From NCBI RefSeq assembly GCF_011742875.1, contig NZ_JAAQTL010000001.1, positions 1,860,001 through 1,924,000 of the forward strand: DNA of 64,000 bases. The letters are read 5' to 3'. Position numbers and translations under genes: made by a program. Shown in pieces: positions 17,947 through 25,614 of the stretch (positions are counted from its first letter, which is position 1; the number at the start of each line of letters is the position of its first letter). The notes beneath the pieces are model-generated. The model was not told the origin of the DNA, searched no databases, and saw only the letters and a program-made list of their open reading frames with translations. This DNA comes from Luteibacter yeojuensis. Lineage in GTDB: Bacteria > Pseudomonadota > Gammaproteobacteria > Xanthomonadales > Rhodanobacteraceae.

Positions 17947-19251
17947 TTACTGGCTCTTGATCTGCAATGCCGGCGCGATGCGGCAGGTTCGCCATGCCGG
18001 GATCAGGCCCGCGGCCAGGGTGGCGGCGATGGAGACGAGGAAGGTGACCAGCAGCATCGCCAGATCCAGATGCGCCAGTTGCGACGCGGCGCCGGGCTGC
18101 ATCCGCACTATCGCCAGTCCGAGGAAGGCCACGCCGAGCCCGACGATGCCGCCCGCGACGCCGATGATGGCGGCCTCGGTGAGCAACTGCGCGAAGACGC
18201 TGCGCCGCGACGCGCCGAGCGCGCGCCGCACACCGACTTCGCCGGCACGGCGCATGAACTTCGCCAGCATCAGGCCGACGGTGTTGACCAGGCAGACCAG
18301 GAAGAAACCGAAGGCAAGCCAGACCTGCAGGCGTACATCGCTCGGAACGACACGTTGTTCGTCGAGGAATCGCATGACGTCGGGCAAGGCGGTTCGCGCC
18401 GGACGCTCGAAACGGCCCAGCGCCACCTGGTCCCGCGCGTAGCCGTCGAGGAAGGCACGATACGATACGACGGCGGCCGCGTCGTCGAGCTCCACCCACA
18501 GCTGCAGCCATACGCAGTTGGCGGTTTCCATCCCTTCCTCGTCCGACGACTTGTTGCCCCAGCACTCGAGGCCGCCGTTGCGCTTCAGCTTCGCATCCCG
18601 CGCGGTGCCCAGCGGCACGAACACTTCCTCGCCCACGCTGTAATTGCCGGTGTTGAGGTCGTAGAAGTGCGGCACGGCGCGCCATGGCGCGAGCACACCG
18701 ACAATGCGCAGGTCGACGCCGTCCGCATGGACGATGCGGCCCACGCTGTTCTCGCCGTGGAAAAGCCGATCGTTGAGGTCCGCACCGATCACCGCGACGC
18801 GCGCGCGAGACGCGTCGTCGGCGGCGCTCCAGCCCTGACCGAAGCGGAACGGCACGTCGAACATCGGGAAGAAGTCCGTCGTGGTGTACCGGGCCGGCAC
18901 GATGAAGGGATCGATAGCGGCGTCATCGGACTGCACCGGCGTGGCGCCTGCCGTCATCAGCGCCTGGCGCCGGGCGCGGTGCGCGTGGAGCAGGTTCATG
19001 CCGTCCGCCCAGGTCACCTGGACGGGCAGCTCGTCGGTCGGGTCGTAACCTTCCTTGTCGCGCGGGTCGAGGCGCGGCATGAAGACCTTGCTGCTTTTCC
19101 CGGGAAGCGGATCCCCCGAGAGCACATGCAGCACCGTCAGCGTCGTCATGCTGGCCCCGATCCCGAGGGCGACGGCCAGGATCATGAGGGCCGTGAGTGC
19201 CCTGCTCAGCCGGAGGCTGCGCAGGGCCAGTTCCACGTAGTAGCCGAACAT
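17947..19251 (-). CDS. FtsX/MacB-type ABC permease, A-type subunit, second copy
   Basis: This 434-residue permease has an N-terminal helix (about 18-42), a large periplasmic domain (45-310) with three cysteine/tryptophan-rich loops (LECWGNKSSDEEG, NCVWLQLWVEL), and three C-terminal helices including the FtsX motif MRRAGEVGVRRALGASRRSVFAQLL and PAWRTCRIAPALQIKSQ. It is a clear paralogue of 20498-21805, with the same length and the same FPMFDVPF and CVWL segments. The pair A2-B2 thus repeats A1-B1 in order. The substrate is unknown. Confidence 0.88.
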   Translation of the reverse strand: MFGYYVELALRSLRLSRALTALMILAVALGIGASMTTLTVLHVLSGDPLPGKSSKVFMPRLDPRDKEGYDPTDELPVQVTWADGMNLLHAHRARRQALMTAGATPVQSDDAAIDPFIVPARYTTTDFFPMFDVPFRFGQGWSAADDASRARVAVIGADLNDRLFHGENSVGRIVHADGVDLRIVGVLAPWRAVPHFYDLNTGNYSVGEEVFVPLGTARDAKLKRNGGLECWGNKSSDEEGMETANCVWLQLWVELDDAAAVVSYRAFLDGYARDQVALGRFERPARTALPDVMRFLDEQRVVPSDVRLQVWLAFGFFLVCLVNTVGLMLAKFMRRAGEVGVRRALGASRRSVFAQLLTEAAIIGVAGGIVGLGVAFLGLAIVRMQPGAASQLAHLDLAMLLVTFLVSIAATLAAGLIPAWRTCRIAPALQIKSQ

Positions 19252-19272
19252 CCGGATTCCTTAGAGCGGGCC

Positions 19273-20487
19273 TCAGACGCTGCGCGTGGCTTCGACCGGC
19301 GACACCCTGGACGCACGCAGCGCGGGAGCGAACACGGCCGCCTGGCCGAGACCGAGAAGCACCAGCACGCCGATAAGGACGTAGCTGACGGAGATGCGCG
19401 CCATCTCGAACTGCGTGAGCATCCACTGGTTCATGCCAAGGGCCAGCACGACACCCAGGACGACACCGGCCAGCGCAATCAGGAAGTTCTCGGTCATGAA
19501 GTAGCTGAGGATGTCCTTCCGCCGGGCGCCGAGCGCACGCCGCACGCCGATCTGCTTGCGGCGCTGGCCCACCCAGAAACTCGACAGGCCCACGATGCCC
19601 GCCGCGGTGATCGCCAGCAGCACCCCGCACACGATGCTCATGAGGACCGCCATGCCGCGGTCCGCCTCGTAGGCATTGGCGCGCACCATGTCGAACGTGC
19701 GCACACCGTTCTTCTCGGGCAGCACGCGCATCCGGCTCACGCCGTACAGCGTGTTCGCGATCGTCCGGTACACCGCATCCTGCTGGCCGGGCTTCGTGCG
19801 CACGATGAAGTGCTGGTAGCTGCTGTCGAAAAACAACGGCATGATCGTCACGTTGTCGATGAAGTTGGCATCGATCCAGGGCACGGTGAGCTTTTCGACG
19901 ATGCCGATGATCGTGGACGGTTTGCCCTTGATGTAATAGACCGTCTTGCCCAGCGCATTCCCTTCCGGGAAGAGCTTGTCGGCGAAGGCCTTGGTCACGA
20001 TCACCTGCGGCGGCGCCGGTTGCTGGTCGCGCCCGAACGAGACCACCTCGCTGGGCCTGAAGTTGCGGCCGGCGATCAGTTTCACGCCGAGCGTGGCCAG
20101 CGTGTGTTCGTCGCCGAAATAGAGGGCGCTCTGCACGCCGTTTTTCGTGGCATCGGGATCCTTCTGCGCCGACGTCGACCAGCCGCCGCGGCGGAGCGGG
20201 AAGGCGTTGGTGATGTATGCGTCCTGCACACCGGGCATCGAGCGGATCGCCTGGAGGTCCGTCTTCATCAGCGGAATATAGGTGGACGGGGAACCGACGT
20301 AGAGGTTCTGCACCGCGACGACATTGGCTTCGTTCATGCCGGTGGCGCGGCGCACCCGGTCGACGCGCTCGTGCACGATGAACAGGGCGTTGCACACGAT
20401 CGCGAGCGTCAAGGCGATCTGCAGGGCGATGAGGATGGTGCCCGCCTTGTGCCGGCGAAGCGCTGCCAGGATGGGTTTGATCTGCAT
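19273..20487 (-). CDS. FtsX/MacB-type ABC permease, B-type subunit, first copy
   Basis: This 404-residue permease begins MQIKPILAALRRHKAGTILIALQIALTLAI, closely like the second copy (MSLDILPIVATLRRHRLTATLLVLQIALTC-type start). A MacB-like periplasmic domain (60-260) follows, then three helices with FWVGQRRKQIGVRRALGARRKDILSYF and ending RVSPVEATRSV. It sits ten bases after the first A-type permease. The two B-type copies differ most in the periplasmic domain, as expected if each pair handles a different ligand or partner. Confidence 0.88.
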   Translation of the reverse strand: MQIKPILAALRRHKAGTILIALQIALTLAIVCNALFIVHERVDRVRRATGMNEANVVAVQNLYVGSPSTYIPLMKTDLQAIRSMPGVQDAYITNAFPLRRGGWSTSAQKDPDATKNGVQSALYFGDEHTLATLGVKLIAGRNFRPSEVVSFGRDQQPAPPQVIVTKAFADKLFPEGNALGKTVYYIKGKPSTIIGIVEKLTVPWIDANFIDNVTIMPLFFDSSYQHFIVRTKPGQQDAVYRTIANTLYGVSRMRVLPEKNGVRTFDMVRANAYEADRGMAVLMSIVCGVLLAITAAGIVGLSSFWVGQRRKQIGVRRALGARRKDILSYFMTENFLIALAGVVLGVVLALGMNQWMLTQFEMARISVSYVLIGVLVLLGLGQAAVFAPALRASRVSPVEATRSV

Positions 20488-20497
20488 GGCGGAATCC

Positions 20498-21805
20498 TCA
20501 GTTCGACTTCAGCTGCCAGGCGGGCTGCACTTGCGCGGCGCGCCAGGTGGGATAGAACGCGGCGATGACCGATGCGGAGATCGCCACCACCAGCGTGAGC
20601 GCCATCAGGGTCGGGTCCAGCGTGGCGAGTCTCGCGATCTCCTCGGGGAAGACCAGGCCAACGCCGAGTACGCCGAGGCCGGTGAGTAGCAGGCCCAGCA
20701 CGCCACCCGCGATGCCTATCGTTCCCGCTTCGATCAGGAATTGCGTGTAGATGTCGCGGCGCGACGCACCAAGGGCACGCCGAACGCCGATCTCGGGCGC
20801 ACGACGCAGGAACTTGGCAAGCAGCAGGCCGACCGTGTTCACCAGGCAGATGATCAGGAAGCCGAGCGACACGAGCAGCGACACCTGCGACTCGCGGGGC
20901 ACGACCTTCTGCACCGACAGCCACTCCATCACGTCGCGCAGCTTGACGTTCGGCGCCCAGCTGAACCGCCCGGAGCGCTGCATCTCGGCGGCGTATCCCG
21001 TCAGGTACTCGCGATAGGTTTGCGCTTCGGCCTTGCTCGGCAGCTCGGCCCACAGGGACAGCCAGATGCATTCCGAGCGCAGGTAATTCTCCCAGCCCTC
21101 GCCCGGGTCCTTCACGCAGTTGTTATTGCCGTTGTTCGGCAGCTTGAGGTCCACCGCGCGGTTGAACGGTACGTAGACCGAGGCACCGTCGTCGAAACCC
21201 TGGGTGTTTGGCACGTCGAAGAACAGCGGCTGCGGCGCCCAGTCCTTGATCACGCCGGTGATCCGGAAGAGATGCCCGTCGAGATTGATCTGCTTGCCCA
21301 CGCTCTGGCCACCGTTGAACAGCTTGTCGTTGAGCGACTTGCTGATGACGGCCACGTCGGCGTGCCTGTCGTCGTCTTCGAGGCTCCACGCGCGCCCCTG
21401 CAGGAATGGCACGTCGAACATCGGGAAGAAGTCGGCGCCCGTCGCATACGCGCCCTGGCGTATGGGCAGACGGGACGGATCGTCCGGGATCGCCGAAACG
21501 CCGATCGGATAGGTCACCGTCTGGCGCTTCGCCTTGTGCGCGCGCAGCAGCGCCGTCGCATCCTTGTAGCTCAACGCCGGCGGCGGTTCGCCGTTCTGGG
21601 TGTTCTCCGGACCCCAGTTATCGATCTGCACGTTGTAGAGCACGTCGGACTTCTGCGGGATCGGATCGCGCGACGTCGCGCGGAACACCGAGTAAGTGGT
21701 CATCGACGCCGCCACGCCGAACCCGATGGCCATCACCATCAGCGCGGTGAGCATCGGATTGCGGCGCAGGCTGCGCAGGCCGAGTTGAAGGTAGTAACTG
21801 AACAT
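20498..21805 (-). CDS. FtsX/MacB-type ABC permease, A-type subunit, first copy
   Basis: This 435-residue permease has start MFSYYLQLGLRSLRRNPMLTALMVMAIGF, a periplasmic domain (45-310) with a conserved cysteine pair (NNNCVKDPGEGWENYLRSECIWLSL region), and three C-terminal helices with FLRRAPEIGVRRALGASRRDIYTQFL. It follows the ATPase gene by 29 bases. The A-type and B-type subunits are only distantly alike and probably form a heterodimer, giving a four-membrane-helix-per-subunit transporter like MacB but with separate ATPase. Confidence 0.88.
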   Translation of the reverse strand: MFSYYLQLGLRSLRRNPMLTALMVMAIGFGVAASMTTYSVFRATSRDPIPQKSDVLYNVQIDNWGPENTQNGEPPPALSYKDATALLRAHKAKRQTVTYPIGVSAIPDDPSRLPIRQGAYATGADFFPMFDVPFLQGRAWSLEDDDRHADVAVISKSLNDKLFNGGQSVGKQINLDGHLFRITGVIKDWAPQPLFFDVPNTQGFDDGASVYVPFNRAVDLKLPNNGNNNCVKDPGEGWENYLRSECIWLSLWAELPSKAEAQTYREYLTGYAAEMQRSGRFSWAPNVKLRDVMEWLSVQKVVPRESQVSLLVSLGFLIICLVNTVGLLLAKFLRRAPEIGVRRALGASRRDIYTQFLIEAGTIGIAGGVLGLLLTGLGVLGVGLVFPEEIARLATLDPTLMALTLVVAISASVIAAFYPTWRAAQVQPAWQLKSN

Positions 21806-21834
21806 GGATGCCCCCGGAGGTGGAACGGCTTCGA

Positions 21835-22545
21835 TCAGGAATGGGCGGTGTGGGCGTGCGCGTGGAAGCGCGGTTCTTCCGCGAGGTCCACCACCTGGCC
21901 GTCGATCACGTGGACGTTGCGCTGCGCGCGGGCCGCCAGTTCCGGATCGTGGGTGACCATGACGATGGTGGCGCCTTCGCGATGGATCTCTTCGAGCAGT
22001 TCCATCACGCCGCGGGCCATCTGCGTGTCCAGGTTACCGGTCGGTTCGTCCGCCAGGAGCAGGCGCGGCGAGCCGGCCAGTGCGCGGGCGATGGCGACGC
22101 GCTGCTGCTGGCCGCCGGAGAGTTCCGCCGGATAGTGCTTGGCGCGCGAGGCCAGACCCACGCGCTCCAGCGCGTCCATGATGCGCTGTTTGCGCTCGGC
22201 CGCCTTCATGCCGCGATAGCGCAGCGGCACTTCCACGTTGTCGAACACGTTGAGGTCGGGAATCAGGTTGAAGGCCTGGAAGATGAAGCCGATCTTCTCG
22301 TTGCGGATACGCGAGCGCGCGTTGTCGTCCAGCTGGCTCACTTCCACGCCATCGAGGTGGTAATGGCCGCCGGTGAAGGTTTCCAGGAGGCCGGCGATGG
22401 TCAGGAAGGTGGTCTTGCCCGAACCCGAGGGACCGGTCACGGCGACGAACTCGCCCTCCTTCACGTCGATGTTGAAGTCGCGCAAGGCGTAGGTCTCGAC
22501 GACTTCCGTGCGGTAGACCTTGGCGAGATGGGTCATCTTGAGCAT
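21835..22545 (-). CDS. MacB/LolD-type ABC transporter ATPase of the efflux operon
   Basis: This 236-residue ATPase has Walker A GPSGSGKT (38-45), Q-loop FIFQAFNLIPDLNVFDNVEVPL, signature LSGGQQQRVAIARAL, Walker B LLLADEPTGNLD and His switch MVTHD. The short C-terminal tail is His-rich (FHAHAHTAHS). It is the only ATPase in the block and should energise both permease pairs. It starts 14 bases after the adaptor gene, with GAGGGA as ribosome-binding site. Confidence 0.93.
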   Translation of the reverse strand: MLKMTHLAKVYRTEVVETYALRDFNIDVKEGEFVAVTGPSGSGKTTFLTIAGLLETFTGGHYHLDGVEVSQLDDNARSRIRNEKIGFIFQAFNLIPDLNVFDNVEVPLRYRGMKAAERKQRIMDALERVGLASRAKHYPAELSGGQQQRVAIARALAGSPRLLLADEPTGNLDTQMARGVMELLEEIHREGATIVMVTHDPELAARAQRNVHVIDGQVVDLAEEPRFHAHAHTAHS

Positions 22546-22559
22546 GGTTTTTCCCTCTG

Positions 22560-23837
22560 TCAGCGGCTGATGGCGACGTGTTTCGCGTCGCCGAAGGTGT
22601 CGGCACCGGAGATGACGATCTTGTCGCCCTCCTTCAGGCCATCAAGGATTTCGACCTTGTCGATGCTGCTCGCACCGACACGGATGTCGCGGCGATCGGC
22701 CATGCCGTCGTTCACCACGTAGGCATAGCGGCCCGCGCTTTCGTCCACGAAGGAACCGCGCTGCACGGTGAGCACGTTGTCGCGCTTGTCCATCAGGATG
22801 CGCACCGACAGGCGCTGGCTCTGGCGCAGCTGCTTGGGCGTATCGCCGTCGAAGCGCAGGCGGGCGGCAACCTCGCCGTTCACCACTTCGGGCGACACGG
22901 CACTGACCTTGCCGTTCCAGGTCTTGCCGTTGCCGCTGATCTCGCCCGGCATGCCGATGGCGAGATCGCGGGCGAAGCTTTCCGGCACCTTCATCTCCAC
23001 TTCCAGCGCGGAGAGGTCGATGACGCTGAGTAGCTGGGCGTCCTTCGCGACGGTGGCGCGCTCGGCGATGAACAGCTGGCCCACCTGGCCGTCCACGGGG
23101 GATTTCACGTTGAGGTCTTCCACCTGGCGCTCGAGATCCTGCACCAGGTAGACCTGGCGATCGTGGGCCAGCTTCTTCGACTGCACGTCGAAAGTGAGAC
23201 TGTCGTTGTCCATCGCGAGATCGGTCTTCGCGTGCTTGGCCGTGATCTGCGCCTTGTCGAGCGTGGACTTCGCTTTATCGACATCGGCCTGCGGCACCGC
23301 GCCCTTGCCGTAGGCACTCTCGTAGCGGTTCAGGTCGCGCTCGGCGGCGGTCTGGTCGATGGTGGCGTTGTCGTACGCCTTCTGGAGTTCGGAACGCTTC
23401 TTCTTGGCGTCGATCTGCGCGCGCAGGTAATCCACCTCCATCGCGTCCGCGGCGGACTTCTCCTGGGCCAGCTTGCTGGTCAGTTCCGGGCTGGTGATGA
23501 CCGCGAGCACCTGGCCCTTCTTCACCACATCGCCCGCATGCACCTTCAGCACGACCGCGCCCGCGGAAGTGGCATACATCGTGGGGCTCACCGCCGCCAC
23601 CACCTTGCCCTCGGCGGCGATGTCGCGGACGAAGGGGCCGCGCGTCACGGTGGCGAAGTTCAGGCGCGAGGCACTCACCGAGGTGTCCGCCGAGAACATC
23701 GTGGACACGCGCGGCGCGGCCAGGGCGATGAGGGCCACGACGGCCACACCGCCGCCAATGAGGAGGAGCTTGCGGTTGCGGCTGCGGCTCGGGCGGACTT
23801 CGACGAGACGGTCCTGGGCGGAGGTATCACGGATCAT
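22560..23837 (-). CDS. periplasmic adaptor (HlyD/MacA-like membrane fusion protein)
   Basis: This 425-residue protein has a short cytosolic N-terminus, one membrane anchor (about 24-44), a lipoyl half (AGAVVLKVHAGDVVKKGQVLAVI), a long coiled-coil hairpin (about 115-235), the second lipoyl half (VKSPVDGQVGQLFIAERATV) and beta-barrel/MP domains. Such adaptors link an inner-membrane ABC permease to a TolC-like outer-membrane channel. No outer-membrane gene lies nearby, so a TolC elsewhere would be needed. It is the first gene after the sigma-54 promoter, with AGGGA upstream of its ATG. It is related to DevB/MacA, but the coiled coil and pairing with four permeases are not the classical MacAB form. 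Confidence 0.9.
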   Translation of the reverse strand: MIRDTSAQDRLVEVRPSRSRNRKLLLIGGGVAVVALIALAAPRVSTMFSADTSVSASRLNFATVTRGPFVRDIAAEGKVVAAVSPTMYATSAGAVVLKVHAGDVVKKGQVLAVITSPELTSKLAQEKSAADAMEVDYLRAQIDAKKKRSELQKAYDNATIDQTAAERDLNRYESAYGKGAVPQADVDKAKSTLDKAQITAKHAKTDLAMDNDSLTFDVQSKKLAHDRQVYLVQDLERQVEDLNVKSPVDGQVGQLFIAERATVAKDAQLLSVIDLSALEVEMKVPESFARDLAIGMPGEISGNGKTWNGKVSAVSPEVVNGEVAARLRFDGDTPKQLRQSQRLSVRILMDKRDNVLTVQRGSFVDESAGRYAYVVNDGMADRRDIRVGASSIDKVEILDGLKEGDKIVISGADTFGDAKHVAISR

Positions 23838-23870
23838 GGTGGATTCCCTGGTCTACTTGCCGGGAAAGGG

Positions 23871-23886
23871 AGCAAGTGCCGTGCCA
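23871..23886 (-). promoter_or_regulatory. sigma-54 (-24/-12) promoter of the efflux operon
   Basis: On the minus strand TGGCACGGCACTTGCT matches the consensus TGGCACG-N4-TTGCW at every fixed position, with the GG and GC dinucleotides ten bases apart. Transcription would begin near 23860, about 23 bases before the adaptor start codon. The operon encodes its own sigma-54-type activator. Confidence 0.88.
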
Positions 23887-23943
23887 ACCGGGAAAACACT
23901 TTTAGATCAGTGGCATAGTTCCGGCACGCAGGGCCGGAGAGTG

Positions 23944-23985
23944 TGTCCGCGGACAAAGTGTCCGGACACCGCAGCCTCCGGACAC
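23944..23985. promoter_or_regulatory. palindromic enhancer sites for the NtrC-type regulator
   Basis: Two perfect 12-bp palindromes, TGTCCGCGGACA (23944-23955) and GTGTCCGGACAC (23958-23969), are followed by a half-matching CTCCGGACACC (about 23977-23986). Centres are 14 and 16 bp apart, and the sites lie about 90-125 bp upstream of the predicted transcript start. This is the usual place and form of NtrC-family upstream activating sites. Confidence 0.7.
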
Positions 23986-23990
23986 CTGCC

Positions 23991-24069
23991 CTGTAGGAGC
24001 CGCTACAGCGGCGAGGAAACCTCGCGACACCACCGCAGGTTGCCCTCGCCGCTATAGCGGCTCCTACAG
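23991..24069. repeat. REP pair (GTAG family), copy 2
   Basis: Two inverted arms, GTAGGAGCCGCTACAGCGGC and its mirror ending GCGGCTCCTAC, enclose about 30 bp. It lies between the enhancer sites and the unrecognised gene at 24071, whose stop codon follows directly. Confidence 0.85.
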
Positions 24070-24070
24070 A

Positions 24071-24631
24071 TCAGATCGAAATCGCCACCGACTCCGAGAC
24101 GGCTATATCGCGGGCCACGCCATGACCCAGCGAGGAAATCGGCGCCTCGCGGACGCCCAGCACAGTGAAACCGGCCATGCGACGCCGCGTGAAGCAGAGC
24201 ACCCGCGCGCGTGAAGCCCGCAGCCACTCGCGGTCGGGCGTGCGGCAGGACGGCGGCTCGGAAGGCAGCGCACCGGCGAACAGGCCATCCCACGCGAGGT
24301 AGTCGGTGTCCGGCAGCAGGTAGACGCGGCCGACCGTGTCGCCCTGCCCGTTCACGCAATCGATCCACTCGCGCGGCCCTTCCGCGGTCACCGCGCACGT
24401 CACGCCGACATACCGCGTGCCAAGCAACGGTGCCAGTTCGGCCGATTCGACGAGACAGCCCGACGCGTCGACGACGTCCGGTGCCACGGCATGGCGCGGC
24501 GCAAGGTAGAGCAAGCCGCCCAGCTGGCCCAGGCCTTCGAACAGCGTGCGCGGCGACAGGGCCAGCCAGCGTGTGGTGGCAGTGGAGCGGGCGCGCGATT
24601 GCACGCCGAAGGATTCGAGCCAACCGAACAT
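24071..24631 (-). CDS. unrecognised protein downstream of hemP
   Basis: I do not recognise this 186-residue protein. It has no signal peptide or membrane helix and is rich in Trp, Leu and Arg. The N-terminal part contains RWLALSPRTLFEGLGQLGGLLYLAPRHAV, the middle has four cysteines, and the C-terminus has RARVLCFTRRRMAGFTVLGV. A GGGAG ribosome-binding site precedes the ATG, but it lies inside a small inverted repeat (24634-24647). It follows hemP by 88 bp on the same strand and may share its Fur-controlled transcript, so a role in heme or iron handling is possible but only by association. Confidence 0.6.
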   Translation of the reverse strand: MFGWLESFGVQSRARSTATTRWLALSPRTLFEGLGQLGGLLYLAPRHAVAPDVVDASGCLVESAELAPLLGTRYVGVTCAVTAEGPREWIDCVNGQGDTVGRVYLLPDTDYLAWDGLFAGALPSEPPSCRTPDREWLRASRARVLCFTRRRMAGFTVLGVREAPISSLGHGVARDIAVSESVAISI

Positions 24632-24633
24632 GG

Positions 24634-24647
24634 CGTCTCCCGAGACG
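24634..24647 (-). promoter_or_regulatory. hairpin covering the ribosome-binding site of the gene at 24071
   Basis: On the minus strand CGTCTCGGGAGACG can fold as a 5-bp stem with loop CGGG, with the GGGAG Shine-Dalgarno partly in loop and stem, three bases before the ATG. It could limit translation. Confidence 0.35.
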
Positions 24648-24719
24648 GACGACCGAGGGATGCCTGGCTGGGCGGCCTGGGGAGACCCGCGTGGCTTGGC
24701 GTCGGGGAGAAAGTGACGC

Positions 24720-24917
24720 TTACTTCGTGAGAATGAGCTTGTCGTTGCGGGTCAACCGCAGGTGGTATTCGCTGCCCTGGTGCTCGATGACGAGTTCACG
24801 CGAACCGTCGAGCAGGTTCTTGCTTGCCACGCGCCGGGCAGCCACCGGGGTGGCGCGAAGCGGCACGATCTTGTCGCGGCCGCCGTTGTCGGCCAGGGGG
24901 AGCGTTCGAAGCAGCAT
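24720..24917 (-). CDS. hemP: hemin uptake protein HemP (HmuP-like)
   Basis: This 65-residue protein ends with SRELVIEHQGSEYHLRLTRNDKLILTK, the HemP/HmuP family pattern (R-L-T-x-N-x-K-L-I-L-T-K terminus). In Burkholderia and Bradyrhizobium this small protein is needed to express heme-uptake genes under iron limitation. A Fur box lies 36 bp upstream and GGAG precedes the ATG. No TonB-dependent heme receptor is adjacent here; the only neighbour on the strand is the unrecognised gene at 24071-24631. Confidence 0.88.
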   Translation of the reverse strand: MLLRTLPLADNGGRDKIVPLRATPVAARRVASKNLLDGSRELVIEHQGSEYHLRLTRNDKLILTK

Positions 24918-24952
24918 GGTCGGGACTCCGCGGGTTGGGGTGCGGAGTTGAT

Positions 24953-24971
24953 GATAATGATTCTCAATTGC
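24953..24971 (-). promoter_or_regulatory. Fur box upstream of hemP
   Basis: GATAATGATTCTCAATTGC resembles the 19-bp Fur consensus (GATAATGATAATCATTATC); the first nine bases match exactly. It sits 36 bp before the hemP start, so iron-dependent repression of hemP is expected. Confidence 0.75.
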
Positions 24972-25108
24972 GAGTCAAGCATCGACACAAAGATCGGTGG
25001 GCACCTCGCCGTCGCGGTGCGGGCGCCGAACGCGAGGCCGACAGGCGAGCCCACCCTACGAAGCGACCACGAAACACGGATGCGGCGCGCAGGACAACCG
25101 GAGCGTAA

Positions 25109-25133
25109 GTCGCTGGGCCCCTGCCTGCGCAGG
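25109..25133. repeat. short dispersed repeat, copy 2 (CTGGG..CCTGCCTGCGCAGG)
   Basis: It matches 6446-6470 at 22 of 25 positions, keeping the CCTGCCTGCGCAGG core. It lies 10 bp beyond the chpC stop codon and may mark the 3' end of the pil-chp transcript. Confidence 0.5.
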
Positions 25134-25143
25134 AGCCACGGGA

Positions 25144-25614
25144 TCAGGCAGCGGCCAGCATGTCCGTCAGCGTGCTTTCCAGCTGCTCCAGATCCGGGAT
25201 CACCGCCGTGTCGTCGCGGACGAGGACGCGGGCGCGGACGCCGAACGGGAGGTCGTGGCCGTCGTGGGTGGGGAGCAGGAGTTCCGCGTTCAGCGTGGTC
25301 AGGCGCGGGAAGCCGTGGGTGAGCACGGCGAGGTAAGGCATCGACGGATTGTGGCCCACGGACTTCAGCACCGCGACGCGCGCAGCCTGCGGCGGGGCGT
25401 CTTCCGGCAGGCTGGCCACGTGGTCGAAGCTCAGCAGCGGAATGCTCCAGCCGCGCCAGGCGATCTGGCCCAGCAGCCACGACGGCGCGTCGGCCACCGG
25501 TTCCACACCCGCCAGAGTGATGACTTCGGCCACCGCGGCATTGGGAAGCAACAGGCGGACGCCACCGCTGGGAATCAGGACGCAGCGAATTTCGCGCGGT
25601 AACGGCTCGCTCAT
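25144..25614 (-). CDS. chpC: CheW-like chemosensory protein ChpC
   Basis: This 156-residue protein consists of one CheW-like SH3-type domain (IRCVLIPSGGVRLLLPNAAVAEVI ... WLLGQIAWRGWSIPLLSF). It is the last gene of the pilGHIJ-chpABC cluster and overlaps chpB by four bases (ATGA). In Pseudomonas aeruginosa ChpC is a second CheW-like adaptor linking extra receptors to ChpA. The start at 25614 is fixed by that overlap and the domain start. A dispersed repeat follows the stop. Confidence 0.85.
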   Translation of the reverse strand: MSEPLPREIRCVLIPSGGVRLLLPNAAVAEVITLAGVEPVADAPSWLLGQIAWRGWSIPLLSFDHVASLPEDAPPQAARVAVLKSVGHNPSMPYLAVLTHGFPRLTTLNAELLLPTHDGHDLPFGVRARVLVRDDTAVIPDLEQLESTLTDMLAAA

